Shown one piece after another: positions 24,701-33,311 of a DNA stretch of 64,000 nt (its first letter is position 1; each line of letters opens with the position of its first letter). This DNA comes from Paenalcaligenes faecalis (lineage in GTDB: Bacteria; Pseudomonadota; Gammaproteobacteria; Burkholderiales; Burkholderiaceae_B), in assembly GCF_027557445.1 (NCBI RefSeq), contig NZ_CP106841.1, forward strand, positions 916,001 through 980,000, given 5' to 3'. The position numbers were made by a program, and so were the translations under genes. The notes under the pieces were generated by a model. It was not told the DNA's origin. It saw only the letters and a list, made by a program, of their open reading frames with translations, and made no database searches.

Positions 24701-27249
24701 GTATTTATGAAACCACATGGCGTGATTTTTTTAGTGGTGGTTGGAAAACCCCTTTTGAGTGGTATCAGAAATACACGAACTCGGATGAAGCACTGCCTTC
24801 AACGATGATTGACTTGGCTAAACCCAGTTTTCGTTATGGGATAGCTCAATTAAAAATTGAAAATACAGCGCATCAGCTAGCGGTGGAACTAACCCCAGAA
24901 AAACAGGTTTATGGGGTGGGCCAAACTGCCCGTCTACAAGTTAAAGCGACTCAGCCTGATGGCACGCCTGCAGCAAATGCGTCGTTATTGCTTGTTGGCG
25001 TAGACCAGGCGTTACTTGAACTCGTTGCCAACGAGAGTTGGAATCTCTTAGAGGCCATGTACCCAACGGTAGGCTATAACGTGCGCACGGCAACCATGCA
25101 GTCTGAAATCATTGGTCGTCGTCATTATGGACGTAAGGCAGTTCCAGCTGGTGGTGGCGGTGGTGGTGCTCCTACCCGTGAAATCCTAGACAGCTTGTTG
25201 GTCTGGCGCACGGATGTGGTGTTGGATGAAAATGGGCAGGCTGTGATTGATGTACCGTTAAATCACAGTTTGACGCAATTTGAGCTGGTGGCTCTGGTAG
25301 ATAGTGGTGGTAATAAGTTTGGTAGCGCCCATGCGCAAATTCAAACCCACCAACCCATTCAGATTATGTCTGGTTTGCCCGCAGAGGTTCGTTCTGGGGA
25401 TCAGTACGAGGCTGTTTTTACTGTACGCAATCGTGATAAAACGGCGCTTGATATTGATTTAAAGGTCAATGGCTTTATTAATGATCAGTTAGTCTTTGAT
25501 TTTCCCGTTCAGACTCAAACCGTGCCAGCGCAGTCTAATGCTGCGTTTAGGCAATCTATTAAAATGCCTACTCAATTGGGGGCTAATGAGGGTTTGATTC
25601 GATGGCAGCTAACGGCTTTGGATCAGCAAACGCAGGATGTGATGGATAGCTTGCAATTTGAGCAGCAATGGCAAGCTCTAGTGCCAGAGCGAATTCAACA
25701 GGTGACATGGAAGCACCTACAACCAGGCCAAACCCAGTCGGCTGATTTTTCTGTGCCTGCTACAGCATTAAAGGATAAAGGGCTTTATTTAGGTGGGGTG
25801 CAACTCAATTTACAACCCTCATTAGGCGGCCAGCAAACGATCCGTGATTGGTTTCAGGACTACAAATATACGTGTTTTGAGCAGCAAGCCTCTAAATATA
25901 TCGCCTTGCATGACGTGGCGAGCTGGCAAGGCTTGATGCAAGAGTTACCTACGTACTTAGACAATCAGAATTTATTACGTTATTTTCCTAGCTCTTACTT
26001 AACTGGTAGCGCAGGGCTGAATGCTTATGTGTTGAGTCTTAGCGCACATAACCCTGATGAATTGGCATTACCTCAACCTATTGCGCAAAAATTGCTAGAT
26101 GGCTTGAAAAACTACATCGAAGGACGACGTAATCAACCTTCTACTGATGCCAAACAGCAAGTTGCGTTTTATATGGCGGCTGTGGATGCGTTGGCTCGGT
26201 ATGATTTAGCTCGTCCAGAGATGCTTGATAGTATTAGCATGGTGCCCACATCGTGGCCTACATCTGCTTTAGTGGATGGTCTACATATATTGCAGAACCC
26301 ATTATTCAATCGTACGCAACACGCTGAGCTGCTGCTAGCCATTGAAACGGAACTTTCTGAGCGTCTTGTTCAGAGAGGGGCTGCCTTATTATTTACTGAC
26401 GATAATGTGTTAAATCACATGTCAGCCTTGATGGTGAGCCCCACTACCAATCAAGCGCGTTTGATTTTAACGGTGGCCGATCTGCCACAGTGGGCAGACC
26501 GTATTCCGAGCCTAATGCATGGGCTGCTCGCACAGCAATATCGTGGTCGTTGGGGCACAACTACCGAGAATAGCTGGGTGTTATTGGCTTTAGAACAGGT
26601 TGATCAAAGTGAGGTCTTGCATGGGGTAACTCAGGTCCAGCTTGGCACTGCTCCGGTCAAAGACGTATTGTGGACCCGTAAAACGACGACTCCAGTGAGT
26701 CATCAATGGACTTGGGAGCAGAATGCGCCCGTATCCGTGAACAATCGTACGGATGCTGGGCTGTGGATGCAACTTCAGAGCCGCGCAGCTGTACCTGTAA
26801 CAGAAGCTCGAATGGAGGGTTATCGGGTAGAGCGCACCGTGACTCCTGTGCAACAAGCTACTGCAGGTCAGTGGCATGTCGGTGATATGTATCGTGTGGA
26901 TTTAACCATTCATGCAGAACACAGTAGTGATTGGGCCGTGATTAGTGATGCGGTTCCTGCCGGAGCCAGTATTCTGGGCTCAGGTTTAGGCCGTGATTCT
27001 GAAATAGCACTCGCAGAGCAAAGTACGACTAGCGAAGATATCTATCCTAGTTACGTAGAGCGTCTATACAGTGGGTATCGCGCCTATGTGGAGTACCTGC
27101 CAGCGGGAACCTCTAGGATTAGTTATCGCGTTCGTTTAAATACGGCAGGGCAGTTTGCATTAAGCCCCACAGAGGTCGAGGCATTGTACGATGCCAGCAT
27201 ACAAGCTCAGTTACCCCTAGAGGCGATGACGGTGCATGCAGCGCAATAA
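21727..27249 (+). CDS. yfhM: Bacterial alpha-2-macroglobulin (YfhM-like protease trap)
   Basis: 1840 residues with a Sec signal (cleavage likely after SNA at 22). It has a long array of macroglobulin beta domains, a glycine-rich bait-adjacent stretch GGGGGGAPTREILDSLLVWRTD near 1140-1160, and the thioester motif C1383-F-E-Q in YKYTCFEQQASKY, followed by the helical complement-like domain and a receptor-binding-like C-terminus. Known of the family: periplasmic macroglobulins trap invading proteases through the Cys-Gln thioester and act with PBP1C in envelope repair. The stop overlaps the pbpC start by 14 bases, the classic pairing. Unlike E. coli YfhM, no lipobox is seen; the signal looks like a signal peptidase I type, so the protein may be soluble. 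Confidence 0.93.
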   Translation: MRKVKKWLWATALGLVASHSNATPVELDQVEQSYGQIAEDQVFILRFNQPVKAQEIITNSYCISSAVGEQIPLRALGQEQTLELLENQSYSYSKEQADRYVVTQCAQRLAPSSTLRVELLDAKKQNLVPRAFTEDATGLSFEVRGPLRVQLVCEKTKSTADCNPLLPFKLRFSAPVSAEKLTQIQLKKPSGDGVPIQPSDDDGAFIDELSFDAPMVALAELQWQLPTDWDQLQDDAGRQLSNADFFQRPVKMAAFPPLLKFANEQFGVVERFADEPASTSTTVALLPLALRGIEPELLKPRQKQSAGQLRTLRVDTAQEMLYWYARLARVGDYSITQQQLEAGWYLQDYNYNNDSPQVDPKTRSLFDFLQMGDQTQTLTLPGVPDSKDKSVELIGVPLKGTGLHILEAKSERLGQTYTDPDSAMYVRSAALVTNVAVHSKLSADQIMVWVSRLDTAQPIENALVEVLDCNGRTLISERTDAQGRLVVGGIQTERSYCSTTGLSSLFIAASIDENHPDAYGKKDISFALSDWDKGLESWRFQLPYYYGSDDTNVVHTVVDRPLFLAGETVHLKHYWRDEADFNLNRAIPELVLRHSGSGDEITQPLQWRKNPSGGWYALSTITLAKNATLGSYEVSLQGKKHHFESASFRVEAFKLPYLTGQLGLSPKNASQQSALVAVDEALLDIQLNYISGGVAADQAVQISALTQPASPRFSAYDDYSFTPEGDFSRPITIVDKAALTLNAEGAGQMDFALNPSPQVLDLVVEASFMDPNGQVQSLSQRQKIWPADVVVGVNHPYWETGDTIQVKGVTIDPTGQPLANQTVQIEGVKQTYLTTRQRMVGGFYRYDSQEKTEPIGTLCTTKSNEKGEWQCQITHKESGQLLLRSSSIDAKKRTYTTVSSLWLGGESASISGDNHDRMDVLAEQKTAKPGDTVRFQVSMPFSSATALVSVEQDRILQTQVVHLTNDNPFFDLNVEKEWGPNVYVSVLALRGRIYETTWRDFFSGGWKTPFEWYQKYTNSDEALPSTMIDLAKPSFRYGIAQLKIENTAHQLAVELTPEKQVYGVGQTARLQVKATQPDGTPAANASLLLVGVDQALLELVANESWNLLEAMYPTVGYNVRTATMQSEIIGRRHYGRKAVPAGGGGGGAPTREILDSLLVWRTDVVLDENGQAVIDVPLNHSLTQFELVALVDSGGNKFGSAHAQIQTHQPIQIMSGLPAEVRSGDQYEAVFTVRNRDKTALDIDLKVNGFINDQLVFDFPVQTQTVPAQSNAAFRQSIKMPTQLGANEGLIRWQLTALDQQTQDVMDSLQFEQQWQALVPERIQQVTWKHLQPGQTQSADFSVPATALKDKGLYLGGVQLNLQPSLGGQQTIRDWFQDYKYTCFEQQASKYIALHDVASWQGLMQELPTYLDNQNLLRYFPSSYLTGSAGLNAYVLSLSAHNPDELALPQPIAQKLLDGLKNYIEGRRNQPSTDAKQQVAFYMAAVDALARYDLARPEMLDSISMVPTSWPTSALVDGLHILQNPLFNRTQHAELLLAIETELSERLVQRGAALLFTDDNVLNHMSALMVSPTTNQARLILTVADLPQWADRIPSLMHGLLAQQYRGRWGTTTENSWVLLALEQVDQSEVLHGVTQVQLGTAPVKDVLWTRKTTTPVSHQWTWEQNAPVSVNNRTDAGLWMQLQSRAAVPVTEARMEGYRVERTVTPVQQATAGQWHVGDMYRVDLTIHAEHSSDWAVISDAVPAGASILGSGLGRDSEIALAEQSTTSEDIYPSYVERLYSGYRAYVEYLPAGTSRISYRVRLNTAGQFALSPTEVEALYDASIQAQLPLEAMTVHAAQ

Positions 27250-29359
27250 TTATTGGCTAGGACTATGTCTTTGGCTAGGGGCGCTATTTTTTACCCCTAG
27301 CTATGCCTCAGGGATTCCTGATTTTGCAATGATTAAGCAGCAACATCAGTCTTCTGATTTTCAGTTGCTAGATCGTCAAGGAAGATTGTTGCAGTTGCAA
27401 CGAGTGAATTGGCAACGTCGCCAAGGTAGTTGGTTAGGCATTGAGCAGGTTTCCCCGGCATTGGTCCGTTTGTTGCTGCATGCCGAGGACCGTCGTTTTT
27501 ATGATCATGGCGGGGTAGATTGGTATGCTGTCGCAGGTACGGTCTGGTCTTCACTATGGGGCCAACGGTTACGCGGTACGTCTACTTTAAGCATGCAGTT
27601 AGTCGATCTATTGGGTTTAGGGTCTGGGCGTACGGTGGGTCAACGTAGTTGGTCAGCTAAGTGGGATCAGGCTCGATGGGCTCAACAATTAGAGTCCGAG
27701 TGGACGAAGGCTCAAATTCTTGAGGCTTACCTTAATTTGGTGCCTTTCAGGGGCGAATTGGTTGGAGTGGATGCCATGTCAAAGGTGATGTGGCAAAAAC
27801 AAGCCTTTGCGCTGACTTTTCCAGAGGCGGCTCTGGCCGTTGCCATGTTACCTAGCCCGAATGCCCCTTTAACTCAGTTGCAGCAGCGTAGCTGTATCTT
27901 ATGGCGTGGTATAGAGCCTCAAGCGGATTGTGCGGCACATAATTGGTATAACCAACGGGCGATCTTGCGTTTAGCTAGACCAGCGTGGGGGAATCCGAAT
28001 GATGCACCGCATTGGGCATTTTATTTGTCACAATATGTATCTGCTCAAAATAGTTTGCAGACCAGTGTGGATCAGGTATTGCAGCGACAAGCGCAGGCGA
28101 TTATTCAGCATCACTTAGTTGATTTAGTCAAAGCGAATGCCAATGATGCGGCATTAGTCGTATTGGATAATCAGAGTGGACAAGTTATTGCCTACATTGG
28201 TAGTAGCTCGTATTCTCGGGCTGCTCAGTTTGATCATGTGCAGGCGAAGCGTCAGGCAGGGTCTACCCTAAAGCCTTTTTTATATCAGTTAGCTATTGAT
28301 CAAAGACGTATCACTGCCGCGTCATTATTGGCGGATACCGCTGCCCAGTTTAGTACGCCCTATGGCTTATATGTGCCGCAAAACTATGATGAACAGTTTA
28401 TGGGCTGGGTATCGGCACGGGTTGCATTGGCTGGCTCCATTAATATTCCCGCTGTGCGTCTATTGGGGCAGGTAGGGGTGGATGAGTTTCAGGCCTATTT
28501 GCAAAAACTGGGTTTTGACTTGCCTTATAGTGCTGATTATTATGGCTTGGGCTTAGCATTGGGTGGGGTGGAGGTGAGTCTTTGGCAACTCACAAATGCT
28601 TATCGTAGTTTGGCTAATTTAGGTGCGTATAGTGCTATTTGTTTATCTTTAGCCTGTGATGATGCCCCTCAGCCAATCGCGGGTCGTGCTGCCTCGTGGA
28701 TTACACAACAGATATTGTCTGATAATACAGCCAGAGCCGTTACCTTCGGTTTGGATAGTGCATTAAATACGCCTTTTTGGACTGCCGTAAAAACGGGCAC
28801 GTCAAAGGATATGCGTGATAACTGGACCGTGGGTTTTAGCCAGCGTTATACCGTAGGTGTATGGGTAGGAAATACAGATGGCTCCGCTATGCATAATGTG
28901 TCGGGAGTCAGTGGGGCGGCCCCTATTTGGCATGATATGATGCGCTTTTTACATCAAGACCAATCCAGCTTTGCTCCGCCCGTCGTAGAAGGGGTGGTGT
29001 GTCAGCCTGTGCAGTTTGTTAATCACGTAGAGGCGACACGTCAGGAGTGCTTTGTACAAGGTACGGAGCGCGCTGAAGTCGTACTCCAAGATACAACGGT
29101 CACTGCGTCACGTATTTTATCACCACTGAACCAAGCGATTTACGCCTTGGACCCAGAGATACCTCCGACACAACAGCAAATTGTTATAAAAGCACAGGTG
29201 ACTCAAGGTACAACAGTAAAGTGGCGTATTGATAACGAGATTGTGTCGGATCAACCGGAGTTTAACTGGTTACCTAGACCTGGAAAACATAATATAGAGC
29301 TGTTACATCAACACACTTTGCAACCTTTGGATTCCATCCATATTGAAATTCGTGGTTAA
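27236..29359 (+). CDS. pbpC: Penicillin-binding protein 1C
   Basis: 707 residues: an N-terminal hydrophobic anchor (about 7-25), a GT51 glycosyltransferase domain with catalytic E84 in AEDRRFYDHGG and RGTSTLSMQL, a transpeptidase domain with S343-T-L-K, SIN within AGSINIPAV and K519-T-G, and a C-terminal BiPBP_C domain (about 610-707). It polymerises and possibly cross-links peptidoglycan in the periplasm. Coupling to yfhM by a 14-base overlap implies joint expression; the pair is thought to guard and mend the wall when it is breached. The length is slightly shorter than E. coli PbpC. All active-site motifs are intact. Confidence 0.95.
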   Translation: MQRNNYWLGLCLWLGALFFTPSYASGIPDFAMIKQQHQSSDFQLLDRQGRLLQLQRVNWQRRQGSWLGIEQVSPALVRLLLHAEDRRFYDHGGVDWYAVAGTVWSSLWGQRLRGTSTLSMQLVDLLGLGSGRTVGQRSWSAKWDQARWAQQLESEWTKAQILEAYLNLVPFRGELVGVDAMSKVMWQKQAFALTFPEAALAVAMLPSPNAPLTQLQQRSCILWRGIEPQADCAAHNWYNQRAILRLARPAWGNPNDAPHWAFYLSQYVSAQNSLQTSVDQVLQRQAQAIIQHHLVDLVKANANDAALVVLDNQSGQVIAYIGSSSYSRAAQFDHVQAKRQAGSTLKPFLYQLAIDQRRITAASLLADTAAQFSTPYGLYVPQNYDEQFMGWVSARVALAGSINIPAVRLLGQVGVDEFQAYLQKLGFDLPYSADYYGLGLALGGVEVSLWQLTNAYRSLANLGAYSAICLSLACDDAPQPIAGRAASWITQQILSDNTARAVTFGLDSALNTPFWTAVKTGTSKDMRDNWTVGFSQRYTVGVWVGNTDGSAMHNVSGVSGAAPIWHDMMRFLHQDQSSFAPPVVEGVVCQPVQFVNHVEATRQECFVQGTERAEVVLQDTTVTASRILSPLNQAIYALDPEIPPTQQQIVIKAQVTQGTTVKWRIDNEIVSDQPEFNWLPRPGKHNIELLHQHTLQPLDSIHIEIRG

Positions 29360-29460
29360 ATTTGTTACAGCTTAACAATCAATAGCAGTTTCCTTATATG
29401 GACTTTTATATACGGGCTGTTAAACTTTGCATGAAAATTATTAACAATAGGAAGGTGTAT

Positions 29461-30030
29461 ATGCCTAAATTAAAAACATTAAGTCGTTTACTCGCTCCCG
29501 TGGCTTTGATGGCGCTGGCGGCGTGTCAGACCACACAGCAGCCCGGCAGCGGCACGGCAACGCCTTCAACATCTGCTCCTGCGGCTGTGGAGCCGTCTAC
29601 TCCAGCAGAATCAATGGGTCAAACACAGGGCCAAGAAATGGCCGCACCGTTATTGGTGTTTTTGGCTGATACCAAACCGCATGCTGATTGGGCTGAGGTT
29701 CAAATCGATGAGAGCAATGTGCTGTACATGGAGCCAAATGCTTTTCTAGCTCGTCATGATTTAACCAGTGTAGAGGCTGGCTCAGCTGAAACAGGCGAAG
29801 GTTTATTAGCGCTAACCTTAACGGACTCAGCCGCACAGCGATTGACAGCGCTAACCACTCGCCACACAGGCAAGCGTCTTGCTTTGGTTGTTGATGGCAC
29901 ATTACTCGCTATTCCTGGATTTTCTGAGCCCATTACCGAAGGTCGTTTGATCTTTATGGTAGGAACTAAAGAAAATGCGGTGATTGCAGCACAAATTATT
30001 GCGGGTGAAGAAGCCACACCTATGCAGTAA
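29461..30030 (+). CDS. Lipoprotein with a SecD P1-like domain
   Basis: 189 residues from the ATG at 29461, chosen because AGGAAGG lies just upstream and the lipoprotein signal (ending LAAC, C22) starts there; upstream in-frame codons add only a non-signal extension. A Ser/Thr/Pro/Ala-rich linker (about 25-65) follows. The C-terminal part LLALTLTDSAAQRLTALT, HTGKRLALVVDGTLLAIPGF and EGRLIFMVGT resembles the P1 head domain of SecD. Such outer-membrane lipoproteins are uncharacterised. The gene follows pbpC by 101 bases and may be co-transcribed. Confidence 0.75.
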   Translation: MPKLKTLSRLLAPVALMALAACQTTQQPGSGTATPSTSAPAAVEPSTPAESMGQTQGQEMAAPLLVFLADTKPHADWAEVQIDESNVLYMEPNAFLARHDLTSVEAGSAETGEGLLALTLTDSAAQRLTALTTRHTGKRLALVVDGTLLAIPGFSEPITEGRLIFMVGTKENAVIAAQIIAGEEATPMQ

Positions 30031-30094
30031 AATGTTGTTTTTGTGCGTTAAGACATAAAAAAAATCCTGTTAGAAATAGACTGGTATTAAAATA

Positions 30095-30107
30095 TACGCA
30101 TTGCGTA
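30095..30107. promoter_or_regulatory. Palindrome in the pyrB leader
   Basis: TACGCA-T-TGCGTA is a perfect 13-base palindrome 18 bases before the pyrB ATG. It could be an operator or a small RNA hairpin near the ribosome site. No regulator can be named. Confidence 0.35.
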
Positions 30108-30125
30108 CAGTTTGGAATTAATACT

Positions 30126-31421
30126 ATGTCCGTTTCTCAACAGGTTTTTTTGCGCGATGCGATGCGTCGCTTGAATTTAACGCGTGACGTGTTTGCTGCC
30201 CGTATTGGGGTTAAACGTCGTGCTTTAGATACGTGGCTATTGCCAGAGGGCTCACAAGAGTTCCGTGGTATGCCCGAGGTGGTTCAGCGTTTTGTGACAG
30301 AGATTGTCGAAAACGATGCGCTATTAGCTAAATATGCGCAAAACTCTCAAAGCGGTCCTCTTCGTGATCGCATCGCCCTTGCTGGCAAACATCAATTGAT
30401 CTCCGTAGAGCAATTTACCCGTGACTCTGTCGAAGAGCTGGTACGCATTGCGGATATGATGCAACCTATTGCCCGCCGTCAAAAGGTCTCTCGGGTCCTA
30501 GAGGGAGCCGTATTAGGAAACCTGTTTTTTGAAGCCAGCACACGAACTCGTGTTAGTTTTGGTGCCGCATTCTGCCGTCTAGGTGGTTCTGTTTGTGATA
30601 CGACTGGGTTTACGTTCTCGTCCATGGCGAAAGGCGAATCCATCTATGACACCAGTCGGGTGATGAGTGGGTATGTGGATGCTATGGTTATTCGTCACCC
30701 AGAGCAAGGCTCTGTGGCCGAGTTCGCGGCAGCAACGAATATCCCTGTTGTGAATGGTGGTGACGGTGCCGGAGAGCACCCCAGTCAGGCATTATTAGAC
30801 CTGTACACGATTTTGACTGAGTTTTCTCGTTTGGGTAAATTACTGGATGGCGCACATATTGCAATCACTGGTGATTTGAAATACGGTCGTACCGTGCATT
30901 CCTTGATGAAAATGTTGAGCTTGTATCGTGGCTTAACGTTTACCTTGGTATCGCCTCCTGGTTTAGAAATGCCTACCGATATTATCGAATACGTGGCGGC
31001 CAGAGGTAATCATGTGATTGAGCAAACAAACTCTATGGCAGACGGCCTAAAAGGCGCAGACGTTATTTATGCCACACGGGTACAAAAAGAGCGCTTTAGT
31101 GATGAGCAGCTCGAAGGCTACAGTGCTGATTTCCAAATTAACAAAGCATTGATCGACCAGTACGCAAAAGACGATGTGATCATCATGCACCCCTTGCCTA
31201 GAGATAGCCGCGAGGATGCTCATGATCTGAGTGTGGATTTAAACGCAGATTCTCGCTTAGCTATTTTCCGTCAAGCGGATAATGGTATTCCTGTGCGTAT
31301 GGCCATTTTTGCTGTGTTGTTAGGGGTTGAAAACCTGGTTCAGCATTCTATGCGCGATGTGACATGGAGCCCTCCTTCCCATATTGGGCCCGAGGATGCT
31401 GTGTTCCACGGCATGTATTAA
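30126..31421 (+). CDS. pyrB: Aspartate carbamoyltransferase with N-terminal helical extension
   Basis: 431 residues, about 120 more than E. coli PyrB. The first 85 residues (FLRDAMRRLNLTRDVFAARIGVKRRALDTWLLP) look like a helix-turn-helix of the Cro/XRE kind. The catalytic part has the carbamoyl-phosphate motif ASTRTRVSF, GEHPSQALLDLYT and MHPLPRDSRED. The enzyme joins carbamoyl phosphate and aspartate in pyrimidine synthesis. The extension recurs in betaproteobacterial orthologues as far as I recall; a DNA-binding role is only inference. No pyrI or pyrC neighbour is present. Confidence 0.92.
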   Translation: MSVSQQVFLRDAMRRLNLTRDVFAARIGVKRRALDTWLLPEGSQEFRGMPEVVQRFVTEIVENDALLAKYAQNSQSGPLRDRIALAGKHQLISVEQFTRDSVEELVRIADMMQPIARRQKVSRVLEGAVLGNLFFEASTRTRVSFGAAFCRLGGSVCDTTGFTFSSMAKGESIYDTSRVMSGYVDAMVIRHPEQGSVAEFAAATNIPVVNGGDGAGEHPSQALLDLYTILTEFSRLGKLLDGAHIAITGDLKYGRTVHSLMKMLSLYRGLTFTLVSPPGLEMPTDIIEYVAARGNHVIEQTNSMADGLKGADVIYATRVQKERFSDEQLEGYSADFQINKALIDQYAKDDVIIMHPLPRDSREDAHDLSVDLNADSRLAIFRQADNGIPVRMAIFAVLLGVENLVQHSMRDVTWSPPSHIGPEDAVFHGMY

Positions 31422-31445
31422 TTCTCATTTACATCAATTAAATGC

Positions 31446-31480
31446 AGCGACCTTGATACACATTAAGGTCGCTTTTGTTT
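31446..31480 (+). terminator. Intrinsic terminator of pyrB
   Basis: GCGACCTT and AAGGTCGC form an 8-bp stem with a ten-base loop, followed by TTTTGTTTTTTTT. Confidence 0.88.
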
Positions 31481-31537
31481 TTTTTGGGCATAGTAAGTCT
31501 ATCGGCTTTTTGAGCTAGCATTTTTAAGGATAGTGCG

Positions 31538-32707
31538 GTGTTATACCAGGAAATTCAGCGTTTTTTGATGAAAAATAAATCTCTATTACCCTTGGTTCAA
31601 GGCGGGATGGGTGTTGGGGTGTCAGCGCATCGTTTGGCTGGCACCGTGGCAAAATTAGGTGGAATGGGAACCATCTCCAGTGTGGACTTACGCCGTCATC
31701 ATCCTGATTTGATGCAGAGCTCAGAACAAAACAGCAGTAAAGCACATATTAATCAGTGTAATTTGATTGCTTTAGACCGAGAAATCAAAGCGGCTAAAGC
31801 GTTGGCCGCTGGAAATGGCGCGGTAGCAGTGAATATTATGAAAGCGGTGTCTGCCTATCCTGAGTTTGTACGCCAGTCGTGTGAAAGCGGGGCAGATGCA
31901 ATTGTAGTAGGGGCGGGGCTGCCACTGGATTTACCCGAGCTAACGGAGGATTTTCCAGATGTGGCCTTGATTCCTATTTTGTCAGATGCCCGCGGTATCC
32001 AATTAGTATTACGAAAGTGGATGCGCAAAAATCGCCTACCGGATGCCATTGTGATTGAAAATCCTAAATTTGCAGCAGGCCATTTAGGTTTGGCCGATGT
32101 AGATCAGATGGATAATCCTAACTATCAGTATGAAACAGCACTTACTGAAACGCATGCTATTTTTGAAAAATTAGGTATCGCGCCTATTCCATTGATTGTT
32201 GCCGGTGGGATTCATGACCCCCAACAGATTCAAGAACTTTTAGCACTTGGTGCCAGTGCCGTACAGTTAGGTAGTGCTTTTGCCGTGACTACCGAGGGGG
32301 ATGCGCACCAGAACTTTAAACAGGTATTGGTGGATGCTGAGCCCGAGGATATCGTTACTTTCATGAGTGTGGCGGGGCTGCCAGCCCGTGCTGTACGCAC
32401 GCCATGGTTGGATGCGTATTTACATAAAGCGCCAAAACTGCAACAAGTCGCCAAGGAGCGGGATTGCTCCGAAGGGTTTGATTGTTTGGCATTTTGTGGT
32501 TTACGTGATGGGGTGGCAAAAAGTGGCCAATTTTGCATTGATCGTCAATTAGCCTACGCCTTGGCGGGGGATGTGGCCAGAGGCTTATTTTTCCGTGGCT
32601 CAGAGAAACTGCCCTTAGGTAAAGCCATCGCGCCTGTGAAAGAGTTGTTCGATTATCTGCTCAGTGCTCTCAGTCCTACACCTTTAAATAGCTCTGCTGC
32701 CTCATAG
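31538..32707 (+). CDS. Nitronate monooxygenase family flavoprotein
   Basis: 389 residues from a GTG with AAGGA seven bases upstream; an ATG at 31568 without a good site is the alternative. It has the 2-nitropropane dioxygenase/NMO TIM barrel: PLVQGGMGVGVSAHRLAG near the start, AVAVNIMKAVS, GADAIVVGAGLPLDLPE, IVAGGIHDPQQIQELLALGASAVQLGSAF for FMN phosphate binding, and a C-terminal Cys-rich stretch (CSEGFDCLAFCGLRDG). The family oxidises alkyl nitronates with FMN, but many members have unknown substrates. The C-terminal cysteines are an unusual feature and hint at a subgroup with its own role. Confidence 0.85.
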   Translation: MLYQEIQRFLMKNKSLLPLVQGGMGVGVSAHRLAGTVAKLGGMGTISSVDLRRHHPDLMQSSEQNSSKAHINQCNLIALDREIKAAKALAAGNGAVAVNIMKAVSAYPEFVRQSCESGADAIVVGAGLPLDLPELTEDFPDVALIPILSDARGIQLVLRKWMRKNRLPDAIVIENPKFAAGHLGLADVDQMDNPNYQYETALTETHAIFEKLGIAPIPLIVAGGIHDPQQIQELLALGASAVQLGSAFAVTTEGDAHQNFKQVLVDAEPEDIVTFMSVAGLPARAVRTPWLDAYLHKAPKLQQVAKERDCSEGFDCLAFCGLRDGVAKSGQFCIDRQLAYALAGDVARGLFFRGSEKLPLGKAIAPVKELFDYLLSALSPTPLNSSAAS

Positions 32708-32773
32708 ACTGCACAAAAACAGACGATTTCGTCATTTACTATCGCACATAAGCGTTTAAACGACTAGAATCCT

Positions 32774-32820
32774 AAACAGCCCATACCGTGACTTATTATG
32801 AGTCAAGTGGGCTGTTTTTG
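32774..32820 (+). terminator. Intrinsic terminator after the nitronate monooxygenase gene
   Basis: AAACAGCCCA pairs with TGGGCTGTTT over 24 bases, with an inner TGACT/AGTCA stem, followed by TTTTT. Confidence 0.75.
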
Positions 32821-32852
32821 GTTTTCCCGTCTTTAGGAACCCATTTCTCGCG

Positions 32853-33308
32853 ATGAAATTTGGCATTAATAAAAAGGAGCTTGCGCCCGCGCTCCTCATG
32901 TTGTTTATCGGCATGGCAACCGTCTTGGGCAGTCTGAACTATCAAATTGGCTCATTAGCCCGCATGGGACCGGGGTATTTTCCCCTGATTCTCGGTGTGG
33001 GGCTGATGCTGGTCGCTTGTTTGATTGCTATCACTCCAGCTGATCCTCAGGGCTCAACACGCATTGCCTTTGTTCCGCAATATAGGGCTTGGTTTTTAGT
33101 GGTGTTGGGCATTGTATTGTTCATTGTGTTAGGACAGTACGGAGGACTCATCCCAGCCACTTTTATGTTAGCTTTTGTGGCAACGCTGGCTGATAAGAAA
33201 AATACGTTTAAAACAGCCATTATGGTTGCTGTTATTTTGACATTGATGGCTGTAGCTGTTTTTTATTATGGCTTGCAGATGCAATTTCCTTTACTGCGCT
33301 GGGGTTGA
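32853..33308 (+). CDS. tctB: Tripartite tricarboxylate transporter small membrane subunit TctB
   Basis: 151 residues with four membrane helices and the TctB signature RMGPGYFPLILGVGLMLVA in helices 1-2. It forms the small integral membrane part of a TTT-family uptake system, with TctA and a periplasmic binding protein TctC. It ends three bases before tctA, so the two are translated together. No tctC gene is in the window, so the binding protein must be encoded elsewhere. Confidence 0.9.
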   Translation: MKFGINKKELAPALLMLFIGMATVLGSLNYQIGSLARMGPGYFPLILGVGLMLVACLIAITPADPQGSTRIAFVPQYRAWFLVVLGIVLFIVLGQYGGLIPATFMLAFVATLADKKNTFKTAIMVAVILTLMAVAVFYYGLQMQFPLLRWG

Positions 33309-33311
33309 TTT

